Positions 46,982-53,115 of a stretch of 53,115 nucleotides of DNA are shown here, in pieces (the stretch's first letter is position 1; the number at the start of each line of letters is the position of its first letter). This DNA comes from JAJISK01 sp046759185 (GTDB taxonomy: Archaea; Thermoplasmatota; Thermoplasmata; RBG-16-68-12; JAJISG01). Below the pieces are notes generated by a model. It was given only the letters and a program-made list of their open reading frames with translations, had not been told where the DNA came from and made no database searches. A program made the position numbers and the translations under genes. The stretch covers positions 1-53,115 of the forward strand of contig JBHIBO010000011.1 of NCBI GenBank assembly GCA_046759185.1, read 5' to 3'.

Positions 46982-48881
46982 CGCGGCTCCTCCCCCGCGG
47001 GGTCTGGATCGGGTAGGCCAGGCCGCGGTTCACCAGGTCGTGGTACTCCTCCTCCGCCTCCACCCGCTTCGCGAAGGCCTCCATCCGCTCCCGGGGCTTC
47101 CCGTACCGGCGCGCGACCAGGTTCTCCAACCGGTCCCACACGGGGACCAGGTCGATGGCGCTCTGGCACACGTTCGTGCAGGCAGAGCAGTGGATGCAGT
47201 CGAAGAGGCCCCAGGCTTCCTCCCGCTCGAGACTCTCCCCCCGTGCCATCTTCTCCATGGCCAGGAGCTTCCCCCGGGCCGTCACGAGCTCCGTCTTGTC
47301 CGCCAGGTAGGCAGGGCAGACCGTGATGCAGGCCCCGCAATGGGCGCACTCTGCCGCGGAACGGAGGTCCTCCTCTGTCGGCCCCTCCAGACCGGGGGGT
47401 GCGAGGTCCCGCAGCATTGGGGTCCGGGGCTGTCCCATCCGTGTGCGGGGGAGGAGGCGGCCTGCGGCCCGCACGATGAGCGGGGCGAGGAGGAAGGGCG
47501 TGAGGGACCAGGAGGGGAGGAAGGGATCCACCCCCAGATCGAACGCCTTCCCCGGATTGAGGAGGCCCTTGGGGTCCACCTTCCGCTTGTAGGCGCGGTA
47601 GGCCCGAACTTCTCGCCGCGTATAGCGCGTGCGACGGAAGGGCCGGTTCCAGACGCCCAGCCCGTAGGCGCGGCCTCCCGCACGGACGCCCGCCTTGTGC
47701 AGGAGGAGAACCAGGACCATGTGGGGGAGATACCGCCCCAGGTCCTCTGGGTCCGTGAGGAAGGACGAGATGAGGAGGGCCTCCGTCGGGCTGACGAGGT
47801 GAGCCTCGTGAGCCAGCGAGGCGTCGAACCGGGCCGCCAAGGCCTCCGCCCTGGCAAGGTAGCGGGGGATGGACGGCAACGGAAGGAGGGTTTCCGCGCC
47901 CAGGATGCCCGGGCCCAGGCGCTTCACCTGCATGGGGAAGAAGCGGTGCTCCCAGAGGAAGGAGGCCTGATAGGGTTCAGCCTGGCTCCCCTCCCCCGCC
48001 TCGAGGTCCGCCCGCTTCCCCTCCCCTTCCGTGACCAGCAGGAGGCTGTAGGCCTCGTCCAACACCTCACGCCCTTGCAGCGTGTTGAGCTCACCGAGCC
48101 GGCGCGGATCGTAGAAGGTCATGTGAACCGGCTCGACGGCCGCGGCGACGGATTCCGCCGCCGCCAGGGCGGCCTCGGGCCCCGGGTAGGTGAAGAGGAG
48201 GGGGCGCTGGTTCGGGGGTCGAGGTCGCACGCTCAACCCTAGCTGGGCCACCACGCCCATCTGTCCCTCCGTGTGCACGTAGTGCCGGAAGGTCACGTCC
48301 CCGCCCGAGACGGTGTGCGTGCCGTTGAAATCGACCACGCGAATCCAGGCGATCTGCGAGGCGAAGGGCCCGAAGCCGAGGCTGTAGAGGCCGTACCCGC
48401 CCGTACTGAGCCACCCCGCCACGGTGGACCACCAGCTCGTTGGATGGGAGCGGAGGGCGTGGTCGTTGGCCGCGAGGAACTGGTCCAGGTCCGCCCACCG
48501 GACGCCGCCTTCCACGGTGACGACCCCGGCCTTCGGGTCGAAAGCCACGATGGTTCGGAGGAGGGAGAGGTCCAGCACGATCCCCCCCCGCACGGGGAGG
48601 GCCCCGCCGTAGGGGGAGGAGCCGGCCCCTCGGGGGACCACGGGGAGGTCGTGCTCGTCGGCATACCGCAGGACCTGGACGATCTCCTCCTCGCTGCGGG
48701 GCTGGGCGATGAGTTGCAGCGGCTTCCGGACAAAAACGCGCCGAAGCTCCCCGGGGACCTCCGCCTGATCCAGGCTGTAGATCTCCCGTTCGAGGGAGGA
48801 AGTGAGGGTTCGGACGCTCCCTAGGCCCCCCGCCCCCATCGGCCCACGGCCCCCGACATCACGAAGACGATTGTGATGCAA
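46974..48881 (-). CDS. FAD-binding (PCMH/GlcD-type) oxidoreductase with two FeS clusters
   Basis: The 635-aa protein has a PCMH-type FAD domain (about 45-235) with RSEEEIVQVLRYADEHDLPV, VVPRGAGSSPYGGALPVRGG and TSWWSTVAGWLSTGGYGL, then a lactate/glycolate dehydrogenase-like cap, VDPKGLLNPGKAF, and C-terminal HdrC-like cysteines CAHCGACITVCPAYL and CIHCSACTNVCQSAI. It should oxidise a 2-hydroxy acid or similar substrate and pass electrons through the FeS clusters. As first gene of the operon it occupies the place of GltD, which is absent. The start is TTG 48881 by TATA spacing (CTTATATG, about 48908-48901) or ATG 48839. Confidence 0.85.
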   Translation of the reverse strand: MHHNRLRDVGGRGPMGAGGLGSVRTLTSSLEREIYSLDQAEVPGELRRVFVRKPLQLIAQPRSEEEIVQVLRYADEHDLPVVPRGAGSSPYGGALPVRGGIVLDLSLLRTIVAFDPKAGVVTVEGGVRWADLDQFLAANDHALRSHPTSWWSTVAGWLSTGGYGLYSLGFGPFASQIAWIRVVDFNGTHTVSGGDVTFRHYVHTEGQMGVVAQLGLSVRPRPPNQRPLLFTYPGPEAALAAAESVAAAVEPVHMTFYDPRRLGELNTLQGREVLDEAYSLLLVTEGEGKRADLEAGEGSQAEPYQASFLWEHRFFPMQVKRLGPGILGAETLLPLPSIPRYLARAEALAARFDASLAHEAHLVSPTEALLISSFLTDPEDLGRYLPHMVLVLLLHKAGVRAGGRAYGLGVWNRPFRRTRYTRREVRAYRAYKRKVDPKGLLNPGKAFDLGVDPFLPSWSLTPFLLAPLIVRAAGRLLPRTRMGQPRTPMLRDLAPPGLEGPTEEDLRSAAECAHCGACITVCPAYLADKTELVTARGKLLAMEKMARGESLEREEAWGLFDCIHCSACTNVCQSAIDLVPVWDRLENLVARRYGKPRERMEAFAKRVEAEEEYHDLVNRGLAYPIQTPRGRSRDV

Positions 48882-48897
48882 GGCCGATACTGGAGGG

Positions 48898-48908
48898 CAT
48901 CATATAAG
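48898..48908 (-). promoter_or_regulatory. Promoter of the glt-like operon
   Basis: CTTATATGATG on the minus strand, about 23 nt before TTG 48881. It is the only strong TATA element upstream of the four overlapping or tightly spaced genes. Confidence 0.55.
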
Positions 48909-49044
48909 GCTTATCGGTTATTCCTCGGACGTACATCCAGCCTTCAGCCCACTTCACCGAACATTCGTCTTCCGCCTCTCAGGGCTGATAGCGGCGGCGA
49001 CACGGTTAAATCGCCCCGCTCGGACGGAGACCCGGAGGACCGCC

Positions 49045-49431
49045 TTGGTCACCCCAGAGAAGGAGGAACTCGCGCCGGGGCAGGACCCCGAAGGGCCCCC
49101 CGTGCCTGCTAGCTTTCCCTCGTTTCTCCTGGCCCTCTTCGATGAGATCAACGTCCGGATCATCCAGGCGGCCGCCGAGAACTACCTCCCCGTCAAGGAC
49201 ATCGCCAAGGCGACAGGCCTACCGATCCGCGCGTGCTATCGGCGGGTCAAGGCCCTGCATCGCGAGGGGCTCCTGCGCCTTGAGCAGGCGGACCCCGAGG
49301 GTCGCGGTCGACCCTCTATCCGGTACAAGTCCTCCCTCGGAGACGTCAAGGTCGTCCTCACGGGGAACGAGTACAACGTGAGCCTCGTTTGGCCCGAGGT
49401 GAGCTTCAACCTCTCCGTGGACTTTTCCTAG
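49045..49431 (+). CDS. Winged-helix HTH transcription regulator
   Basis: The 128-aa protein contains a winged helix (about 33-95): EINVRIIQAAAENYLPVKDI, AKATGLPIRACYRRVKALHR and EGLLRLEQADPEGRGRPSIR with a basic wing, then a short beta-rich tail. It resembles archaeal ArsR/TrmB-like regulators. It lies divergently upstream of the glt-like operon (164 nt between starts), so it is a candidate regulator of it. TTG 49045 follows GGAGG at 49034-49038. GGTTAAAT (49004-49011) is the TATA candidate. Confidence 0.8.
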   Translation: MVTPEKEELAPGQDPEGPPVPASFPSFLLALFDEINVRIIQAAAENYLPVKDIAKATGLPIRACYRRVKALHREGLLRLEQADPEGRGRPSIRYKSSLGDVKVVLTGNEYNVSLVWPEVSFNLSVDFS

Positions 49432-49613
49432 CCCTGGGGGGCGGTGAGGAGGAACTCCAGGAATTCCTCGTCCGCGCCGTCGCCGGTGGCGATGTAGCAG
49501 TCGCTGCACAGGTCGACGTCCTTGCCCGTGATCGGGAGGCGGAGGTGCTTGGAGCGACCCACCGCGGCCGAAACGGGCTGCCCGCAGAGTTCACAGGCGG
49601 CCTCAGAAGTCAT
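49428..49613 (-). CDS. Small zinc-finger protein (61 aa)
   Basis: Two CxxC knuckles, CELC (7-10) and CSDC (36-39), 25 residues apart, make a zinc ribbon or treble-clef fold. The tail ADEEFLEFLLTAPQG is acidic. ATG 49613 is 25 nt from a strong TATA box (GCTTATATAGC). The function is unknown; it could bind nucleic acid or protein. It overlaps the convergent HTH gene by four bases. Confidence 0.75.
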   Translation of the reverse strand: MTSEAACELCGQPVSAAVGRSKHLRLPITGKDVDLCSDCYIATGDGADEEFLEFLLTAPQG

Positions 49614-49632
49614 GCGATAGGCTTGGTTTGAC

Positions 49633-49643
49633 GCTATATAAGC
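49633..49643 (-). promoter_or_regulatory. TATA box of the zinc-finger gene
   Basis: GCTTATATAGC on the minus strand is centred 25 nt before ATG 49613; it is one of the best TATA boxes in the window. Confidence 0.65.
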
Positions 49644-49721
49644 GGTGGTCGCCCCTTATCACAGGCGGCGAAAATTGGGGGAGCCAACGCCTAAAAACCC
49701 CCCCGAGCCTTGGGGAGCCAG

Positions 49722-50585
49722 ATGGGCGACTTCCTGTTCGGAGTGGGACCGATTCGCGCCCTCCAGGAGTTCGCCAGTCCCTTCCTCGACGCCCTCTTCG
49801 TGGTCATTACGTCCACGGGGGACATCCTGTTCTTTCTGGCCGCCGTGGTTCTCACCTATTGGCTGTGGGACAAGCGTCTCGGTCTGTTCTTGAGCCTCTT
49901 GCTGCTCACCAGCGGAGCCCTGAACGGGGCCTTGAAGACCCTCTTCGGCCAGCCCAGGCCGCCCGGTGTGTTCCATAAGCCCTCCCCCCTCACGAGCAAC
50001 GGGCTCCCCAGCGGCCACGCCCAGTCCACTACCGCCTTCTGGTCCGGGGTCGCCCTGGTCCTCCGCGGGGGTTGGATCCCCGTAGCGGTGGTTCTGCCGA
50101 TACTCGTGGCCTTCTCCCGCGTCTACCTCGGCGTCCACTTCGTGGGAGACGTCCTCGTCGGAGCGGCCATCGGTCTCGGGCTGGGCGTCGTGGGATACGT
50201 CGGATTCCGGGCGTCGGTCTGGGGTCGCCTGAGCGTCCCTCAGAAGCTCTTCCTGGCCGTTATTCTCCCCGGGGCCTTCGGCGGCGTTCTGTTTGTCCTG
50301 GGGGAAGTGCCCTACCTGATGTGGGGGCTGCTGACCGGGCTCTCCGTCGGCTACGTGCTGGAGGGGCAGTGGGTGGGCATGGCGAGGCCACGAAGGGCGG
50401 ATGTCGGGGTCCTACGAATCGCCGTCGGCATCCCCGTGGTGGGCGTCCTAACCCTCGTCGGATTGCGCATCTCGGATCCGATCCTCCTGATGACTCTCTT
50501 CCTCGCCGTGGGCCTCGCGGTGGCCCTCGTTCTGCCGTGGGCTTTCGTGCGCCTCGAGGGCTTCCTGTTGCGGGCGAACCGGTGA
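49722..50585 (+). CDS. PAP2 superfamily phosphatase
   Basis: The 287-aa membrane protein carries the three PAP2 signature motifs: KTLFGQPRP (72-80), LPSGHAQS (95-102) and SRVYLGVHFVGD (132-143), giving the catalytic His pair and Asp. About eight helices are predicted; a C-terminal extension of four helices follows the catalytic part. It should dephosphorylate a lipid phosphate such as polyprenyl pyrophosphate at the membrane face. ATG 49722 is 28 nt from CTAAAAACC (49691-49699), which excludes the TTG at 49710. Confidence 0.9.
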   Translation: MGDFLFGVGPIRALQEFASPFLDALFVVITSTGDILFFLAAVVLTYWLWDKRLGLFLSLLLLTSGALNGALKTLFGQPRPPGVFHKPSPLTSNGLPSGHAQSTTAFWSGVALVLRGGWIPVAVVLPILVAFSRVYLGVHFVGDVLVGAAIGLGLGVVGYVGFRASVWGRLSVPQKLFLAVILPGAFGGVLFVLGEVPYLMWGLLTGLSVGYVLEGQWVGMARPRRADVGVLRIAVGIPVVGVLTLVGLRISDPILLMTLFLAVGLAVALVLPWAFVRLEGFLLRANR

Positions 50586-50674
50586 GCCTGGGACCGGACG
50601 CGTTATCCGCCTTGATAATCATGTGCCACTGTTTTTTCTGGACCGGCCAGAGGTTCACTCCGAGGGAAACCGCT

Positions 50675-51739
50675 GTGAGCAGGTCCGGCGAGAGACGCAT
50701 CCTGCGTCCCCGATATCTCGCCCTCATCTTCGCGGGCTACTTCGTGATAATCGCCTACCTCGCCTGGGACACCGCGCGGATGACGACGAGCCCATGGTAT
50801 GGGCCCGGGTTGTCGTGGGAGGTCTACCAGACCATGCTGCTCGCCGGCAGCATGCTACTCGTGGGGATGCTCCTCCTCGCCATCACCATCGACCGACTGG
50901 ACCGTCTCGCACAGGGATCGGCGAAGGATACCACGTCCTTGATCAACGCCCTCTCCGACCTCCTGCGCGGAGGGACGCCCGGGAATCCAACGGAGGCGCC
51001 GGTGCCCGAGGATGCCGTCCTCGGTCCGCTGTTGGGGCGTCTAGCCACCCTCACCAGCGACGCGGGGAATGGACCCGTGGTGGCGGTGGAGAGGGGCCGG
51101 GCCCTTTCGTCGATCGTCGAAGAGTTGCGGGATCTGTTCATTGCGGCGACCCGGGTCGGACTCAACGTGACGGCCGAGAAACAACTCCTAGCGAGCACCA
51201 TGACCGCGAGCGACCGGGAAGACATGTCGCAACATCTCGAACTGCTCGCGATGGAGATTCCGGCCCTTCGGGAGGAGATCAAGGCGCGTATCGCGGGGTC
51301 CCTGCAGATCCTCTTGACGGACATCGCGCGCGTCAAACTCGCGGGGGGCGAACCGTACGCGGCCGAGGCCCTCGCGGAGGAGGCCGTCTCGCTCCTCGAG
51401 GAGGGGGACTATCCGAACGCGGCGTGGCGACTCGTCAGCGCGGAGGAGAGCTTCGAGGCGCCGACGTTGGTACCCGCCTTCGAGCCGCCTCTCGCCAACG
51501 TGGAACCTGCGAGCCCGAGCTCGTTCGCGTGGCTCGCGGGTCCGGCCCTCGTCGCGGTGGTCTTCATGGCCTTTTCGGCCATCCTGCTTCCTGCGGTTGA
51601 CATCTATCTCGTGTCCGACTTCCAGCTCAATACGATGGTCATCCTGGCCATGAGCTACAGCTGGGGGGGCCTGGGGGTCTACGCCCTCGTGTCCGCGATC
51701 CTGCTCTACAAAGGGCGGGCGGTGAAGCGGACCGCATAG
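50675..51739 (+). CDS. Membrane protein with a central helical domain, unknown function
   Basis: The 354-aa protein has two N-terminal helices (YLALIFAGYFVIIAYLAW and MLLAGSMLLVGMLLLAIT), a long mostly helical soluble region (about 75-265, possibly coiled coil) and two C-terminal helices (WLAGPALVAVVFMAFSAILL and a last one ending LVSAILLYKG). No family is recognised. GTG 50675 follows GAGGG by 9 nt; ATG 50621 is an alternative that adds 18 unconvincing residues. Confidence 0.6.
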   Translation: MSRSGERRILRPRYLALIFAGYFVIIAYLAWDTARMTTSPWYGPGLSWEVYQTMLLAGSMLLVGMLLLAITIDRLDRLAQGSAKDTTSLINALSDLLRGGTPGNPTEAPVPEDAVLGPLLGRLATLTSDAGNGPVVAVERGRALSSIVEELRDLFIAATRVGLNVTAEKQLLASTMTASDREDMSQHLELLAMEIPALREEIKARIAGSLQILLTDIARVKLAGGEPYAAEALAEEAVSLLEEGDYPNAAWRLVSAEESFEAPTLVPAFEPPLANVEPASPSSFAWLAGPALVAVVFMAFSAILLPAVDIYLVSDFQLNTMVILAMSYSWGGLGVYALVSAILLYKGRAVKRTA

Positions 51740-51773
51740 GAGGCGCCCGTCGCTCTCCATCCCGGGGCCCGAG

Positions 51774-51950
51774 CTACTTGACTTCGATCTCTTTCAGCCT
51801 GGACTTGCGGGGTCCCTCTTTGATCTGGTCGATCCGGGCCTGGGCCAGGGCCTTCATCGCCTCCAAGAACTCCAGGCGGGCCGCGCGGAGGTGCTTCCAG
51901 AAGTCGTCCATGTTGGGGAAGATCTCGGGGACCTTCAGCTTGATGTCCAT
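51774..51950 (-). CDS. Small charged helical protein (58 aa)
   Basis: The frame reads MDIKLKVPEIFPNMDDFWKH, then LRAARLEFLEAMKALAQARI and a Lys-rich end KSRLKEIEVK. The amphipathic helix and charged tail resemble small archaeal proteins of unknown function. AGGAGG lies about 9 nt before the ATG, and CCTTTAAGG (51997-51989) gives a TATA box 43 nt upstream. It follows the ArsA gene by 66 nt in the same direction. Confidence 0.7.
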   Translation of the reverse strand: MDIKLKVPEIFPNMDDFWKHLRAARLEFLEAMKALAQARIDQIKEGPRKSRLKEIEVK

Positions 51951-52016
51951 CCCGTTTTTCCTCCTAGCCAGGCCATGAACACTGGAGGCCTTAAAGGGTA
52001 CGGAAACTCCGTGTCT

Positions 52017-53115
52017 TTAGGAGGCGCTGGCCGGCTCTCGGAGTCGAATGGAGAGGATGTCCTTCTCCAACTCCGCTCCCACCGGCTCATAGTCCGTGAG
52101 CACCTCCGGGAGGGTGAAGATTCGCCGCCAATTGGAGGCCTCCACCACCAGGATGCCGCCCCGGTTCAGCAGCTTCACGTCCTCCCTCTTCAGGAAGGGC
52201 GCCTTCAGCCGGAGTTCGACCCGGCCCGCGTCTTCCTTGATCATCTCGAAAGGCTGCTCCGTCACGTAGCTGTCCAAGGGATCCCGGTCCTCGTAGAGGT
52301 AGGAGGCCACCTGCCGGAGGCGGTCCATCCCCAGGACCTCGTCCCGCAGGAGGGGGACCTCCAGGATCGGCAGGCCTTGGAAGGAGTCCTCGATGATGCG
52401 AAGGTTCTCCTGCTGCAGCTCCACCCACCGCTCCAGGTAGCCCCCCGCGTCCGCCGGCAGGAGGCGATTCACGATGACGGCGTCCGTGGGATAGCCGTAG
52501 AGGGAGAGGTAGGTGTAGGCCCGCCGCGTCTCCGCGATGACCAGCTTCTCCGCGTTGGTCACGAGGCGCACGGAGGTGGTCTCCGAGTCCTGCAGGAGGC
52601 GTTTGGCCCGGTCGATGGTGACATAGAGGCGCTCCATGCCGTCGAAGACCCGCTCATCGGGCAGGGGTGTCTGGATGAAGGCCTGGGCAAAGGGACGCAC
52701 AATCCCCGCCAGGCTCCGCTCGACACGGAAGAAGCGCTCCATGTACCACTGGGCCATCTCCGGGAGGCTGAGGAGCTTCAGGCTCGCCCCCGTGGGAGCC
52801 GTGTCGACAACGAGGGCGTCGTAGTCCCCCGCCCGGTGGTGGGCGTCCACGTAAAGGATGGAGGCGAGCTCGTCGAACCCCGGGAGGATGGCGAGTTCCT
52901 CGGCGGAGACGTCGTCCACGCCTTGGGCGGCGAAGAGCTCCAGGAGGTACTCCTTGACCTCCGACCAGTAGTCGCGGAGGGCCTCCACGACCGTGATCTC
53001 CTGGCCGAAGAGGCCGGGGGCCAGGGGCGTCGGGTCGTTGGTGATCTGCGTCTGGAAAACGTCCCCCAGGCTGTGGGCGGGGTCGGTGGAGATGACGAGG
53101 GTCTCCTTCCCCCGG
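52017..53115 (-). CDS. ArsA/Get3-family ATPase (5' end outside window)
   Basis: The frame enters from the right edge and reads TLVISTDPAHSLGDVFQTQI at its start, the switch I motif of ArsA ATPases; the P-loop lies beyond the window. Further family motifs are YDALVVDTAPTGASLKLLSL and a long helical region, followed by TNAEKLVIAETRRAYTYL and AVIVNRLLPAD. The C-terminal 80 residues (LRLKAPFLKREDVKLLNRGG, LVVEASNWRRIFTLP) form an HSP20-like domain, found in a subset of archaeal and bacterial ArsA proteins. It uses ATP for tail-anchored protein targeting or an oxyanion-related task; the family alone does not decide. At least 365 residues are visible. Confidence 0.88.
   Translation of the reverse strand, partial: RGKETLVISTDPAHSLGDVFQTQITNDPTPLAPGLFGQEITVVEALRDYWSEVKEYLLELFAAQGVDDVSAEELAILPGFDELASILYVDAHHRAGDYDALVVDTAPTGASLKLLSLPEMAQWYMERFFRVERSLAGIVRPFAQAFIQTPLPDERVFDGMERLYVTIDRAKRLLQDSETTSVRLVTNAEKLVIAETRRAYTYLSLYGYPTDAVIVNRLLPADAGGYLERWVELQQENLRIIEDSFQGLPILEVPLLRDEVLGMDRLRQVASYLYEDRDPLDSYVTEQPFEMIKEDAGRVELRLKAPFLKREDVKLLNRGGILVVEASNWRRIFTLPEVLTDYEPVGAELEKDILSIRLREPASAS

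Noticed and set aside
1..53115. Search by eye for CRISPR arrays, rRNA, insertion sequence ends and transposases.
   Set aside because: No regularly spaced repeats, no rRNA core sequences, and no transposase or terminal inverted repeats were seen. The only mobile elements supported are the inteins.

Overview
The window is a gene-dense, high-G+C stretch of an archaeal chromosome, most likely a Thermoplasmatota (Thermoplasmata-class) lineage known from metagenomes. The archaeal evidence is direct: a Hef-type DEAH helicase, an archaeal GluRS, a bacterio-opsin-activator type HTH regulator, a tRNA-Gly with a bulge-helix-bulge intron, inteins, and TATA boxes centred about 24-31 nt upstream of many start codons, which implies mostly leaderless transcripts. 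GTG and TTG starts are frequent. I corrected many starts to agree with the TATA spacing.

Layout. 1-14.9 kb: single-gene transcription units (Hef helicase, edge-truncated; secreted M6 protease; Bat-type regulator; UbiD decarboxylase; GluRS; class I aminotransferase; HTH-STAND-TPR regulator; SDR epimerase; HhH DNA glycosylase; Roadblock protein; M29-like aminopeptidase). 14.9-22 kb: a radical SAM AmrS gene carrying two inteins, thiL, an LLM oxidoreductase, tRNA-Gly(GCC), a flippase-like protein and a NIF3 protein. 22-25.7 kb: a sparse, partly decayed segment with a 41-aa Cys/His protein, remnants of a thioredoxin/CcdA pair and a DUF3179 protein. 25.8-31 kb: a complete branched-chain amino acid ABC importer (livHMGF, with livK facing it). 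31-35.4 kb: a DUF457 protein, two frameshifted membrane genes and an ABC ATPase. 35.4-41.6 kb: CsaA, citrate synthase, a Tat-exported DUF3179 protein and a run of small or membrane proteins. 41.6-48.9 kb: a four-gene glutamate-synthase-like operon with unusual domain distribution. 48.9-53.1 kb: a HTH regulator, a zinc-finger protein, a PAP2 phosphatase, a membrane protein, a small protein and an edge-truncated ArsA ATPase.

How it fits together. The secreted M6 protease, the LivHMGFK importer, the aminopeptidase, the aminotransferase, citrate synthase and the glutamate-synthase-like operon are consistent with an organism that takes up and turns over peptides and amino acids (inference). The most striking object is amrS: both inteins insert exactly at cysteines of the radical SAM CX3CX2C cluster motif, separated by three extein residues, so no functional FeS site can exist until both splice. 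Second is the glt operon: the amidotransferase is fused directly to the GXGXG domain, the FMN synthase domain is a separate subunit, a degenerate FMN paralogue sits beside it, and an FAD/FeS oxidase replaces GltD.
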